A stretch of 64,000 bases of DNA from Comamonadaceae bacterium (GTDB taxonomy: Bacteria; Pseudomonadota; Gammaproteobacteria; Burkholderiales; Burkholderiaceae_C), in contig CANCER010000002.1 of NCBI GenBank assembly GCA_947375135.1, positions 149,029 through 213,028 of the forward strand, read 5' to 3'. Made by a program: the position numbers and the translations under genes. The notes under the pieces are model-generated. The model made no database searches. It worked only from the letters and a program-made list of their open reading frames with translations, and had not been told where the DNA came from. Shown here piece after piece: positions 25,399-34,713 of the stretch; position 1 is the stretch's first letter; each line of letters starts with the position of its first letter.

Positions 25399-26859
25399 CT
25401 AGCGCGGAACGATGAATACAGCCTTTTCGGACACATGCTGGTCCAGCCCCGGCGCGTCAATCTTAAAGTGAATCGTGTGCGAGCCGGGCTCCGCCCCCTC
25501 GTACGGCAATTGAAGCCGCACCGGCACCCAGCGTGATTGCGTGGATTCAATGACCACGTCCTCTTCGCTGGCGACTTTCAGATCGTGCAAGCCGTCCACG
25601 GAGATATGGAAATTCTGCGTGCTCTCGGTGGCATTCATGATCTGGATGCGGAACACATTCTCGATCCGGCCGCCTTCTGCAATGCGCGCAAGCGAACCGC
25701 GGTCGCGCACCACGTCCACCTTGAACGGGATGCGCAGCGCCAGGCTGATGGCCATACCTGCCACCACCACACCCAGTATGGCCGTGTAGATCAGCACGCG
25801 GGGGCGAAACACGTGGCTGATCGTTTGCGCCTTGGTCCACTTCTGCTCCAGGGCATGCTCGGTGGTGTATTTCACCAGGCCGCGCGGGTAACCGACCTTG
25901 TCCATCACGGTGTCGCAGACATCGGCACAGGCGCCGCAGCCTATGCACTCGTATTGCAGGCCGTTGCGGATGTCGATGCCGGTCGGGCAGACCTGAACAC
26001 ACAGGCTGCAATCCACACAGGCGCCCAGATGGAGGGTGGAAAGGTCCGCCTTTTTGCTGCGCGCACCGCGCGGCTCGCCTCGCTCCGTGTCATAGGTGAC
26101 GATGAGTGTGTCTTTGTCGAACATGGCGCTCTGGAAGCGGGCATAAGGGCACATGTATTTGCAGACCTGCTCGCGCATGAAGCCGGCGTTGCCCCAGGTG
26201 GCAAAGGCGTAGAAAAAGGTCCAGAAGATTTCCCAGGAGCCCAGGTCCCATGTGATGAACTCGGTGGCCAGCGTGTGGATAGGGGTGAAGTAGCCCACAA
26301 AAGTGAAGCCGGTCCACAGGGCCAGCGTGATCCACATGAACTGCTTGGCGGACTTGCGGGCCAACCGTTCCAGCGACCAGGGGGCCGCATCGCGGCGCAT
26401 GCGCATGGAGCGGTCGCCCTCGGCCAGCTTTTCCAGCCACAGGAACATTTCGGTGTAGACCGTTTGCGGGCAGGCATAGCCGCACCAAAGCCGCCCGGCC
26501 ACGGCGGTAAACAGGAACAGCGAATAGGCCGAAATCACCAGAATGCCGGTGAGGTAGATGAAGTCCTGCGGGTACAGCACCAGCTTGAAAATGTAGAAGC
26601 GCCGCGCGCCCAGATCAAACAGCACCGCCTGGCGCTGGCCCCATTCCAGCCAGGGCAGGCCATAAAAAATGAGCTGCGTCAGGAACACCAGAATCCAGCG
26701 CCAACGCGAAAACACGCCGCTCACACTGCGTGGGTAAATCTTCTTGTGCGCCTGGTAGAGCGACACCAGAACCGGATCGGCACCGGGCGGCGGCTCAATA
26801 GGCTCGGTCGAGACCGTGAGGGGAATGACTTTTTTGACGGGGGTTTTGGAATCAGACAC
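25399..26859 (-). CDS. ccoG: cytochrome c oxidase accessory protein CcoG (RdxA/FixG family)
   Basis: 486 residues. N-terminal membrane segments (WILVFLTQLIFYGLPWL, GILVISAYSLFLFTAVAG), a CGYACPQ motif, then two ferredoxin-type clusters: CVDCSLCVQVCP and CIGCGACADVC. A C-terminal Ig-like domain faces the periplasm. CcoG has been linked to copper delivery and reduction for cbb3 oxidase assembly. The start is GTG at 26859. It is divergent from the RND pump genes; an FNR-type box and a repeated 17-bp element lie in its promoter region. The ccoNOP genes are not in this window. Confidence 0.93.
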   Translation of the reverse strand: MSDSKTPVKKVIPLTVSTEPIEPPPGADPVLVSLYQAHKKIYPRSVSGVFSRWRWILVFLTQLIFYGLPWLEWGQRQAVLFDLGARRFYIFKLVLYPQDFIYLTGILVISAYSLFLFTAVAGRLWCGYACPQTVYTEMFLWLEKLAEGDRSMRMRRDAAPWSLERLARKSAKQFMWITLALWTGFTFVGYFTPIHTLATEFITWDLGSWEIFWTFFYAFATWGNAGFMREQVCKYMCPYARFQSAMFDKDTLIVTYDTERGEPRGARSKKADLSTLHLGACVDCSLCVQVCPTGIDIRNGLQYECIGCGACADVCDTVMDKVGYPRGLVKYTTEHALEQKWTKAQTISHVFRPRVLIYTAILGVVVAGMAISLALRIPFKVDVVRDRGSLARIAEGGRIENVFRIQIMNATESTQNFHISVDGLHDLKVASEEDVVIESTQSRWVPVRLQLPYEGAEPGSHTIHFKIDAPGLDQHVSEKAVFIVPR

Positions 26860-26894
26860 TTGGAACTTCTAACTTAAAGCTGGTTAACGCAATA

Positions 26895-26911
26895 ATACCC
26901 ATACCCGTATA
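26895..26911. repeat. operator-like repeat copy 1 (ATACCCATACCCGTATA)
   Basis: Identical 17-bp sequence to 26963-26979. It overlaps a possible ccoG -10 element (TATTAT on the minus strand, 26897-26892), so a protein bound here would block ccoG. The A/T ends around C-runs resemble CsoR-family operators; a CsoR-family gene lies at 33192. Confidence 0.55.
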
Positions 26912-26918
26912 GGTCGAA

Positions 26919-26932
26919 CTGATCTAAATCAA
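26919..26932 (-). promoter_or_regulatory. FNR/Anr-type site upstream of ccoG (one mismatch)
   Basis: CTGATCTAAATCAA fits TTGAT-N4-ATCAA with one mismatch. With TATTAT at 26897-26892 as the minus-strand -10, the centre falls at about -41, the class II activator position. FNR control is usual for ccoG-type genes. Confidence 0.65.
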
Positions 26933-26962
26933 TCATTCACCCAAACAGGCAAGCCATTGAAG

Positions 26963-26999
26963 ATACCCATACCCGTATACAAAATACGGTACGGGGTAT
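26963..26999. promoter_or_regulatory. operator-like repeat copy 2 plus inverted partner before RND operon
   Basis: ATACCCATACCCGTATA (26963-26979) is followed after 4 nt by ATACGGTACGGGGTAT (26984-26999), nearly its reverse complement. The pair sits between a TTGAAG -35-like hexamer (26957) and the start codon at 27011, a natural repressor position. Confidence 0.55.
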
Positions 27000-27010
27000 A
27001 AAATTACGGC

Positions 27011-28102
27011 ATGCAAAAACTTCTCTCCACCCCATTGTGCCCTCGCTTGCGCAGAAGCGCCGCCGGTTTATGCCTTTTTGCCGCCGGCGTCAGCCTGGCC
27101 TGGGCGCAGGGCTCTGCTGTACCCACTGCCACCGTGCAAACCAGTGCCGCAGACAGCGGCACGACACTGGACGGAGTGGTTCAGGCCGTGAAGCAAAGCA
27201 CCGTGGCAGCTCAAACCACCGGGCGCATTGCCACCTTCACCGTCAAGGCTGGCGACAAGGTGCGCGCCGGCCAGGTGCTGGCCACGATTGACGACCGCGA
27301 AGCACAGGTGGGCATGCAACACGCCCAGGCCCAGGTGAACCAGGCCGACGCCGAGTTGCGCAACGCCCAGGCCCAGATGGAGCGCACCCGCAATCTGCAG
27401 ACCCAGGGCTTTGTGAGCAAGGCGGCGCTGGACACGGCCGATGCCCAGTACCAGAGCGCCCGGGCGCAGCGTGAACAGGCCGACGCCAGCACGCGCCAAT
27501 CGGCCCTGGCCCAGGGCTATACCCGCGTGACTGCGCCCATCGATGGCTGGGTACTGCAAACATTTGCCCAGGCCGGTGATCTGGCCGTGCCCGGCAGCCC
27601 CCTGTTGGTGGTGTACGCGCCCCAGCCCCTGCGCGCCGTGGTGCAAGTGCCGGCCTCGCGCAGCCTGGCCGTGCGCCAGGCCAAGCAAACCGCCGTACTG
27701 GTAGACACCGGCGCGGGCGTGCTGCAAAGCATTGCGCCGCTGAACCGCCTGGAGGTGCCCTCCAGCGACCCGGTCTCGCAAACCACCGAATGGCGCATGG
27801 ACCTGCCGGCCAGGGAAGCCGCCGCATTGCTGCCCGGCCAACAGGTGCGCGTGCGCTTCACGGGGGCAGAAGGGCCCCCCGGTTCTTCCCGACTGCTGGT
27901 GCCCGCCTCGGCAGCGGTGCGCCGCGGTGAACTCAGCGCCGTGTATGTAGCCTCCGGCAAGACCTTTGCCCTGCGCGCTGTGCGTCTGGGCCGCGAGGGC
28001 GCCGAAGGCGTGGAAGTGCTGGCCGGCCTGCGCGCCGGGGAAGTCGTCGCCACCGATCCGGTGCGCGCCGCCCAGACCCCTGCAGCGCCTGCGGCCAAGT
28101 GA
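27011..28102 (+). CDS. RND efflux periplasmic adaptor (MFP/HlyD type)
   Basis: 363 residues. A signal peptide (GLCLFAAGVSLAWAQ) is followed by the lipoyl half-motifs (VKQSTVAAQTTGRIATFTVKAGDKV and later VTAPIDGWVLQTF), a helical hairpin rich in Ala/Gln, and beta-barrel and membrane-proximal regions to the end. It bridges the inner-membrane pump and an outer-membrane channel. It is the first gene of the sulfide-related transcript and ends 7 nt before the pump gene. The outer-membrane channel gene is not in the window. Confidence 0.88.
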   Translation: MQKLLSTPLCPRLRRSAAGLCLFAAGVSLAWAQGSAVPTATVQTSAADSGTTLDGVVQAVKQSTVAAQTTGRIATFTVKAGDKVRAGQVLATIDDREAQVGMQHAQAQVNQADAELRNAQAQMERTRNLQTQGFVSKAALDTADAQYQSARAQREQADASTRQSALAQGYTRVTAPIDGWVLQTFAQAGDLAVPGSPLLVVYAPQPLRAVVQVPASRSLAVRQAKQTAVLVDTGAGVLQSIAPLNRLEVPSSDPVSQTTEWRMDLPAREAAALLPGQQVRVRFTGAEGPPGSSRLLVPASAAVRRGELSAVYVASGKTFALRAVRLGREGAEGVEVLAGLRAGEVVATDPVRAAQTPAAPAAK

Positions 28103-28109
28103 GCCCCGA

Positions 28110-31100
28110 ATGACCAATTCGGTAACTCCCCTGGGTATCTCCGGCCGCATCGCCGCCGCATTTCAGAGCAACGCGCTCACCCCCTTGCTGGCCCTGGTGG
28201 CGCTCCTTCTGGGCATTTTTGCCGTACTGGTCACACCGCGCGAGGAAGAGCCGCAAATCAATGTAACCATGGCCAATGTGCTAATCCCCTTCCCCGGGGC
28301 CAGCAGCGCCGATGTGCAGAACATGGTGGCCAAGCCGGCCGAGCAGGTGCTGGGCCAGATTGCCGGCATCGACCACACCTATTCCGTGGCGCGCCCCGGC
28401 CTGGCCATCCTCACCGTGCAATTCAAGGTGGGCGTGGCCCGCACCGAGGCGCTGGTGCGCCTGTATGACGTGCTCAACGCCCACCAGGACTGGCTGCCGC
28501 GCGATCTGGGCACCTTGACGCCTATCGTCAAACCCAAGGGCATTGACGATGTGCCGGTGGCCGCATTGACGCTGTGGAGCAAGGATGCCACCTCCGCTGC
28601 TGAACTGGAAACCGTGGCCCATGCCGTGGAGGCCGACCTCAAGGCGGTGGCCGGTGTGCGCGAGGTGCAAACCATTGGCGGCCCGGGCCAGGCCATTCAG
28701 ATTGCCGTCAACCCCGAGCGTCTGCGCGCCCGTGGGGTCGACCTGCTGAGCCTGCAAAAAACCGTGGCCGCCGCCAACTCCGGCATGCCGGCCGGCGCCG
28801 TGCTGCAAGGCAACGCCTCCGCCACACCGGGCGCGGGCTCGCAGATGCTGACGGTGGAAGCCGGCGAGTTCCTGCGCAACGCGGACGATGTGGCCGATAT
28901 GGTGGTCGGGGTGAGCAACGGCAAACCCGTCTTTTTGCGCGATGTGGCAGATGTCACAGCCGGCACACAGCAAGCCCAACACTACGTCTGGTTCACGCCC
29001 GGCGCGGCCTACGCCGCAACCGCCGAAAGCCGCGCGACCGATGCAACAGCAGCCCCGGTGGCCGGCCAAAGCTATCCGGCCGTCACGATACAGGTCACCA
29101 AAAAGCCCGGCGAAAACGCGGTGGACGTGTCCGGTGCGGTGCGCGAGCGCATGGACGCGCTGCGCAACACCGTCATCCCCGCAGGCATGGAAGCCAGCGT
29201 CACCCGCGACTACGGCCAGACCGCTGCAGAAAAAGCCAATAAGCTGATCCAGAAACTGGCCTTTGCCACCGGCTCGGTGATTCTGCTGGTGGGCCTGGCC
29301 CTGGGCCGGCGCGAGGCGCTGATCGTGGGTGCGGCCGTGATCCTGACCCTGACCGCCACGCTGTTTGCCTCCTGGGCCTGGGGCTTTACGCTCAACCGCG
29401 TGTCGCTGTTTGCACTGATCTTCTCCATCGGCATTCTGGTGGACGATGCCATCGTGGTGGTGGAAAACATCCACCGCCACCAGCAGCTCACGCCCGATCT
29501 GCCGCTGCGCAAGATCATCCCGCGCGCGGTGGATGAGGTGGGCGGCCCCACCATCCTGGCCACGCTGACCGTGATCGCCGCCCTGCTGCCCATGGCCTTT
29601 GTCTCCGGCCTGATGGGGCCGTACATGAGCCCGATCCCGATCAACTCCAGCTTAGGGATGGCGATTTCGCTGGCCATTGCGTTTACGGTGACACCCTGGC
29701 TGGCGCTGAAGTTCATGCGTGAGCACAGCGGCGCCGGTGGCATGCATTCCGTCGGCAGCACCGGCTCTACCAGTTCCACCAACGCCACCAGCAGCGGCAG
29801 CGGCAGCGGCCATGGCACCGCGGCGGCACCCTCCAAGGTAGCGCGCATCTTCGGCGTCCTCCTGACCCCCCTGCTGAACAGCGCCCGCAAACGCTGGTTG
29901 CTGCTGGGCGGCATTCTGGTGGCGTTGATGCTGTCGGTGGGCCTGGCCCTGGTGCAACTGGTGGTGCTGAAGATGCTGCCCTTTGACAACAAGAGCGAGT
30001 TCCAGGTGGTGATCGACATGCCGGCCGGCACGCCGCTGGAAGACACGGCCGCCACGCTGCAGGAGCTGGGCGCCTTTCTGGCCACGCAGCCGGAAGTCAC
30101 CAACCTGCAGGCCTATGCTGGCACCGCCTCGCCCATCACCTTCAACGGCCTGGTGCGCCAGTATTACTTCCGCGCAGATCCCGAGCAGGGCGACCTGCAG
30201 GTCAATCTGGTGGACAAGCACCACCGCAGCGACAAGAGCCATGTGATTGCCCAGCGCCTGCGCCCGGCCCTGGAAAAAATCGGCCTGGCCCACCATGCCC
30301 GCGTCAAGGTGGTGGAAGTGCCGCCCGGCCCGCCGGTGATGTCACCCCTGGTGGCCGAGGTCTATGGCCCGGATGAGGCCGGCCGTCAGAAACTGGCCGC
30401 GCAGATTGCCGCCTCTTTCGCCGCCACGCCCGACATCGTCGGTGTGGACACCAGTCTGCGTGAAGACGCGCCGCGCGCCTTCCTGCGCGTGCGCCGCCAG
30501 CGCGCCGAGTCGCTGGGCATTCCGGTGGCTGCGATTGCACAAACCGTGTCGTCGGCCCTGTCCGGTGCAGACGCCGCCTATCTGCATGATGGCTATTCCA
30601 AATACCCCGTGCCGGTGCGCATCCAATTGCCGCTGGAAGCCCAGGTCGGTCTGGACGCCATTCTGGCCCTGCCGATGCGCGCGGCGGCTACCGCAGGGGC
30701 CTCCGGTCCGGGCCAACTCGTGCCCCTGTCAGCCCTGGTGCAGGTGGAGCATGGCGTCATCGACAAGCCGCTCTACACCAAGGACCTGAAAGGCGTGAGC
30801 TATGTGTTTGGCGACATGGCCGGCAAGCTGGATTCGCCGCTGTACGGCCTGTTTGGCATACGCTCCACCATGCGTACCAGCGCCGACCCGGCCGCCAAAA
30901 TCCAGACCGAGGCCATGGGTGAATACTGGATCAAGCAGCCCTCCGACACCTACCGCCAATACGCGCTGAAGTGGGACGGCGAGTCGCAAATCACCTACGA
31001 GACCTTCCGCGACATGGGTGCCGCCTACGGCGTGGGCCTGATCCTGATCTACCTGCTGGTGGTGGCGCAGTTCAAGAGCTACCTGACCCCGCTGGTGATC

Positions 31101-31517
31101 ATGGCGCCGATTCCCTTGACCATCATCGGCGTCATGCCGGGCCATGCCCTGCTGGGCGCCCAGTACACCGCCACCAGCATGATCGGCATGATTGCGCTGG
31201 CCGGCATCATCGTGCGCAACTCCATCCTGCTGGTGGACTTTATCGAGCTGCAGGTGCGCGAAGGTGTGGACTTCAAGACGGCCGTGCTGCAGTCGGCCAT
31301 CGTGCGGGCGCAGCCGATTGTGCTGACCGGCCTGGCCGCCATGATCGGCGCCTTCTTTATTCTGGACGACCCGATCTTCAACGGGCTGGCCATCTCCCTG
31401 ATTTTCGGCATTCTGGTGTCCACCCTGCTCACGCTGGTGGTGATACCCGTCCTGTATTACGCGCTGTACCGGCGTCGTATGGAGTCGCGCGCAGACGCGG
31501 CCCTTCTTGCAACCTGA
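28110..31517 (+). CDS. RND efflux transporter permease
   Basis: 1135 residues from the ATG at 28110 (the track start at 27966 lies in the upstream gene). Twelve helices and two large periplasmic loops are expected; the proton-relay region IGILVDDAIVVVENIHRH is visible. The second half repeats the pattern (GMIALAGIIVRNSILLVDFIEL). A Gly/Ser/Thr-rich insert (GSTGSTSSTNATSSGSGSGH) lies in the cytoplasmic link between halves. The subfamily fits hydrophobe/amphiphile exporters rather than metal pumps. Position in an operon with SQR and persulfide dioxygenase suggests a cargo linked to sulfide stress; this is inference. Confidence 0.88.
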   Translation: MTNSVTPLGISGRIAAAFQSNALTPLLALVALLLGIFAVLVTPREEEPQINVTMANVLIPFPGASSADVQNMVAKPAEQVLGQIAGIDHTYSVARPGLAILTVQFKVGVARTEALVRLYDVLNAHQDWLPRDLGTLTPIVKPKGIDDVPVAALTLWSKDATSAAELETVAHAVEADLKAVAGVREVQTIGGPGQAIQIAVNPERLRARGVDLLSLQKTVAAANSGMPAGAVLQGNASATPGAGSQMLTVEAGEFLRNADDVADMVVGVSNGKPVFLRDVADVTAGTQQAQHYVWFTPGAAYAATAESRATDATAAPVAGQSYPAVTIQVTKKPGENAVDVSGAVRERMDALRNTVIPAGMEASVTRDYGQTAAEKANKLIQKLAFATGSVILLVGLALGRREALIVGAAVILTLTATLFASWAWGFTLNRVSLFALIFSIGILVDDAIVVVENIHRHQQLTPDLPLRKIIPRAVDEVGGPTILATLTVIAALLPMAFVSGLMGPYMSPIPINSSLGMAISLAIAFTVTPWLALKFMREHSGAGGMHSVGSTGSTSSTNATSSGSGSGHGTAAAPSKVARIFGVLLTPLLNSARKRWLLLGGILVALMLSVGLALVQLVVLKMLPFDNKSEFQVVIDMPAGTPLEDTAATLQELGAFLATQPEVTNLQAYAGTASPITFNGLVRQYYFRADPEQGDLQVNLVDKHHRSDKSHVIAQRLRPALEKIGLAHHARVKVVEVPPGPPVMSPLVAEVYGPDEAGRQKLAAQIAASFAATPDIVGVDTSLREDAPRAFLRVRRQRAESLGIPVAAIAQTVSSALSGADAAYLHDGYSKYPVPVRIQLPLEAQVGLDAILALPMRAAATAGASGPGQLVPLSALVQVEHGVIDKPLYTKDLKGVSYVFGDMAGKLDSPLYGLFGIRSTMRTSADPAAKIQTEAMGEYWIKQPSDTYRQYALKWDGESQITYETFRDMGAAYGVGLILIYLLVVAQFKSYLTPLVIMAPIPLTIIGVMPGHALLGAQYTATSMIGMIALAGIIVRNSILLVDFIELQVREGVDFKTAVLQSAIVRAQPIVLTGLAAMIGAFFILDDPIFNGLAISLIFGILVSTLLTLVVIPVLYYALYRRRMESRADAALLAT

Positions 31518-31545
31518 AAACCTCAAAGAACCAGGAGACACAACC

Positions 31546-32856
31546 ATGGCCCATATCGTGATCGTCGGCGCAGGAATCGGTGGCATGCCCGCCGCCTATG
31601 AACTGCGCGAGCTGCTACCCAAGGAACACAAAGTCACCGTCGTGAATGCGGTGGACTACTTCCAGTTCGTGCCCAGCAACCCCTGGCTGGCCGTGGGCTG
31701 GCGCCAGCGCGAGGAAATCACGCTGCCGATCCGGCCCTATCTGGAACGCAAGGGCATTGCCTTTATTGCCCAGCCGGTGACCGCCATCAACGCCGAAGCC
31801 AACAGCCTGACCCTGGGTGACGGCCAGAACCTGGCCTATGACTACCTGGTCATCACCACCGGCCCCAAGCTGTCATTCAGCGAAGTGCCGGGTGCAGGCC
31901 CCCTGGCGCATGGCGGCGGCGGCTTCACCCATTCCATCTGCAGCGTGGACCATGCGCAGGCCTTCTGGGCCGACTACGAAAACTTCCTGAAGAACCCTGG
32001 CCCGCTGGTGATTGGTGCCATGCCGGGCGCGAGCTGCTTCGGCCCGGCCTATGAGTTCGCCTTCATCCTGGACACCGACCTGCGCCGGCGCAAGCTGCGC
32101 CACCTGGTTCCCATGACCTATGTGAGCAGCGAGCCCTACATCGGCCACCTGGGCCTGGGCGGCGTGGGCGACAGCAAGAGCATGCTGGAGTCCGAAATGC
32201 GCAACCGCGACATGAAGTGGATCACCAATGCCAAGACCACGCGGGTCGAAGAAGGCAAGATGTTTGTCACCCAGCTCGACGACCTGGGCAATGTCTACAA
32301 AGAGCATGAGCTGCCCTTCAAGCTGTCGATGATGCTGCCGGCCTTCAAGGGCGTGGAGGCGGTGGCGGCCGTGCCGAATCTTTGCAACCCGCGCGGCTTT
32401 GTGCTGATCGATGCGTTTCAGCGCAGCAAGGCCTACCAGAACATCTTCTCCGCCGGTGTCTGCGTCGCCATCCCGCCGGTGGAAGTCACCCCGGTGGCCA
32501 CCGGCACACCCAAGACCGGCTACATGATCGAGAGCATGGTGGGCGCCATTGCCCACAACATTGCCGATGAGCTGGCCGGCAGGCCCGCCACTGCCAAAGG
32601 CACCTGGAACGCCATCTGCCTGGCCGACATGGGTGACACCGGTGCCGCCTTTGTGGCGCTGCCGCAGATTCCGCCGCGCAATGTGAACTGGTTCAAGAAG
32701 GGCAAATGGGTGCATCTGGCCAAGATTGCCTTCGAGAAATACTTCATGCGCAAGATCAAAAAAGGCACCTCCGAGCCGGTGTACGAGAAATACGTACTGC
32801 GGGCACTGGGCATCGCCCGCCTGGCCGACAAGGTGCACCTGCCGCACCACCACTGA
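31546..32856 (+). CDS. sqr: sulfide:quinone oxidoreductase (SQR)
   Basis: 436 residues from the ATG at 31546, with Shine-Dalgarno AGGAGA. The FAD-binding GAGIGG is near the N-terminus. Cys132, Cys164 and Cys358 (in TWNAICLADMGD) match the three redox cysteines of Acidithiobacillus SQR (128, 160, 356 from memory). The C-terminal KIAFEKYFMRKIKKG is the amphipathic membrane-binding segment. It oxidises sulfide to polysulfide or persulfide and reduces quinone in the inner membrane. The persulfide dioxygenase encoded downstream would process the product. Confidence 0.9.
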   Translation: MAHIVIVGAGIGGMPAAYELRELLPKEHKVTVVNAVDYFQFVPSNPWLAVGWRQREEITLPIRPYLERKGIAFIAQPVTAINAEANSLTLGDGQNLAYDYLVITTGPKLSFSEVPGAGPLAHGGGGFTHSICSVDHAQAFWADYENFLKNPGPLVIGAMPGASCFGPAYEFAFILDTDLRRRKLRHLVPMTYVSSEPYIGHLGLGGVGDSKSMLESEMRNRDMKWITNAKTTRVEEGKMFVTQLDDLGNVYKEHELPFKLSMMLPAFKGVEAVAAVPNLCNPRGFVLIDAFQRSKAYQNIFSAGVCVAIPPVEVTPVATGTPKTGYMIESMVGAIAHNIADELAGRPATAKGTWNAICLADMGDTGAAFVALPQIPPRNVNWFKKGKWVHLAKIAFEKYFMRKIKKGTSEPVYEKYVLRALGIARLADKVHLPHHH

Positions 32857-32876
32857 TTCAAACCAAGGAAAAAACC

Positions 32877-33101
32877 ATGACCGTAGACCGCTATATCCAC
32901 CTCTTTGCCGGCAGCTTTATTTTGATCTCGCTGGCCTTGGGCATAGACGCCAGCCCGCTATTTGTATCGCATTGGTGGTTGGTCTTCACCGCCTTTGTCG
33001 GCGCCAACCTATTCCAGTTCGGCATCACCAATGCCTGCCCCATGGGCTGGATGTTGAAGAAGCTCGGTGTACCGGAATCGAATCTGGCCTGTCAGAAATA
33101 A
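32877..33101 (+). CDS. DUF2892 / YgaP-like membrane protein
   Basis: 74 residues from the ATG at 32877, 20 nt after sqr. Two hydrophobic segments (HLFAGSFILISLALGI and WWLVFTAFVGANLFQFGI) are followed by ITNACPMGWMLKKLG, the typical ending of the YgaP transmembrane module; in YgaP this module is fused to a rhodanese. A membrane helper for sulfane-sulfur handling is plausible. The track's 131-residue ORF starts inside sqr and is too long. Confidence 0.85.
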   Translation: MTVDRYIHLFAGSFILISLALGIDASPLFVSHWWLVFTAFVGANLFQFGITNACPMGWMLKKLGVPESNLACQK

Positions 33102-33191
33102 ATCTGTCCGGATCAATCGCCGTTGTGCCAAACGCTGAGAAGGACTGGGACAATGGCGACCTTTAGTTACACCCCTTCGGAGACCTGTTCC

Positions 33192-33482
33192 ATGAGCGTT
33201 TTGAAAGACCAAACGGCTAGAACCGACGTGCTCAACCGCCTGCGCCGTGCCGAGGGCCAGTTGCGCGGCATCCAGCGCATGGTGGAAGAAGGCGAGAACT
33301 GCCTGAAGATCGGCCAGCAGTTCTCTGCCGTTCGCAAAGCGCTGGACAGTACCTATCTGCGCATGACCGTGTGCTTTCTGGAGCAAGAACTGAACGCCCG
33401 CATCCAGCCCGATGCGGCGCAAAAGACCGATTTGGATCTGATGATCAAAGACATGGAAACCCTGCTGGCACGCATAGGCTAG
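33192..33482 (+). CDS. CsoR/FrmR-family repressor with atypical Cys pair
   Basis: 96 residues from the ATG at 33192; an in-frame ATG at 33153 is an alternative. The family core RLRRAEGQLRGIQRMVEEG is clear. Cys37 is at the usual first ligand site. The second Cys (61) lies 24 residues later, not 29 as in CsoR and CstR, and the Cu(I) His position is not His. So copper sensing is unlikely, and a persulfide-type sensor built with a shifted cysteine is possible. Between sqr-DUF2892 and the persulfide dioxygenase, it is the natural regulator of this operon. Confidence 0.82.
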   Translation: MSVLKDQTARTDVLNRLRRAEGQLRGIQRMVEEGENCLKIGQQFSAVRKALDSTYLRMTVCFLEQELNARIQPDAAQKTDLDLMIKDMETLLARIG

Positions 33483-33593
33483 ATCCGGTGCCCGGTCTGC
33501 GGCCGGGTGGCCTAGGGTAAACCGCAAGCCATTAATCTGGTGCACTTCAGATTTAGGCCGCTACAAGTGGCTACACTGCCAACCGGATCAGCC
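33483..33593. other. intergenic region with inverted repeat AATCTG-N8-CAGATT
   Basis: 111 nt between the repressor and dioxygenase genes. AATCTG (33534-33539) and CAGATT (33548-33553) form an inverted repeat that could be a regulator site or part of an internal promoter. No ATACCC element is present here. Confidence 0.35.
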
Positions 33594-34703
33594 ATGCAAC
33601 CTATACAGCTCTTTGACCTCGCCTCCAGCACCTATACCTATGTGCTGTTTGATCCTGTTTCCCGCGATGCGCTGATCGTCGACCCGGTCGATGCGCAGAT
33701 CGAACGCGATCTGGAAGTGCTCACAAGCCATGGCCTCACGCTGCAATGGACCGTTGAGACCCATGCCCACGCCGACCACATCACCAGTGCAGGGCTTCTG
33801 GCAGAACATGCCGGAGCAAAAACTGCCGCCCCCGCCGGCTGCGGAATACAAACCGCTGCCGTGCAATTGAAGGACGGCGATACGCTGCGTTTTGGCGAAG
33901 AAACCCTCCAGGTCTTGCACACGCCGGGCCACACCAGCGGCAGCATGAGCTTTGTCTGGCGCGAGAACCTGTTCAGCGGCGACACCCTGCTGATCAACGG
34001 TTGCGGCCGCACCGACTTTCAGTCCGGCAGCGCGGCGGCGCTGTACCACAGCCTCACACAGATTTTGTTTACCCTGCCAGACGCCACCACGGTCTGGCCG
34101 GGCCACGATTACCAGGGACGCACCCATTCCACCATCGGCCAAGAAAAGGCGCATAACGCCCGGGTCGCAGGCAAAACACTGCAGGAATTCACGGCCATCA
34201 TGGACGCACTCAATCTCCCGAAACCCAAACGCATAGACGAAGCGGTACCCGCCAACCTCACCTCCGGTGTACGCCATGACGCCCATGGTGCAGGCCTGAC
34301 CGAACCCCAAGCTGCGGACGGCTATGCCGGCGACCTTTCCTCCGCCCTGGCCTATGCCTGGTGGCAGGCCGGTGAGGCCGTGCTGGTGGATGTGCGCACC
34401 GACGCCGAGCGCGAATGGGTCGGCTTCGTACCCGGCGCTGTGGCAGTGGCCTGGAAGCTTTGGCCCGGAATGGCCATGAATCCGGATTTCGATACGGAGT
34501 TGCAGGCCGCAGTGGGCAGCAAAAAAGTGATGCTCTTGTGCCGCAGCGGCGTGCGCTCTGTGGCTGCGGCCAAACGCGCTACGGAGTTGGGCCTCTCGGC
34601 CTACAACATCCTCGAAGGTTTTGAGGGTGACCCGGATAGCGATGCCCACCGGGGCAACAAGGGGGGCTGGCGCTACTCCGACCTGCCCTGGCGCCAAGGC
34701 TGA
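33594..34703 (+). CDS. persulfide dioxygenase-rhodanese fusion
   Basis: 369 residues from the ATG at 33594. The N-terminal metallo-beta-lactamase fold has [15 protein letters not shown] and the ETHE1 hallmark GCGRTDFQ with WPGHDY, which identify a glutathione-persulfide dioxygenase with mononuclear iron. From about 260 a rhodanese domain follows ([13 protein letters not shown]) with active-site Cys in LLCRSGVRS. The dioxygenase makes sulfite from GSSH; the rhodanese moves sulfane sulfur to or from glutathione or thiosulfate. Together with SQR this is a complete sulfide-detoxification pair. Confidence 0.9.
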   Translation: MQPIQLFDLASSTYTYVLFDPVSRDALIVDPVDAQIERDLEVLTSHGLTLQWTVETHAHADHITSAGLLAEHAGAKTAAPAGCGIQTAAVQLKDGDTLRFGEETLQVLHTPGHTSGSMSFVWRENLFSGDTLLINGCGRTDFQSGSAAALYHSLTQILFTLPDATTVWPGHDYQGRTHSTIGQEKAHNARVAGKTLQEFTAIMDALNLPKPKRIDEAVPANLTSGVRHDAHGAGLTEPQAADGYAGDLSSALAYAWWQAGEAVLVDVRTDAEREWVGFVPGAVAVAWKLWPGMAMNPDFDTELQAAVGSKKVMLLCRSGVRSVAAAKRATELGLSAYNILEGFEGDPDSDAHRGNKGGWRYSDLPWRQG

Positions 34704-34713
34704 TAGATCCCGC

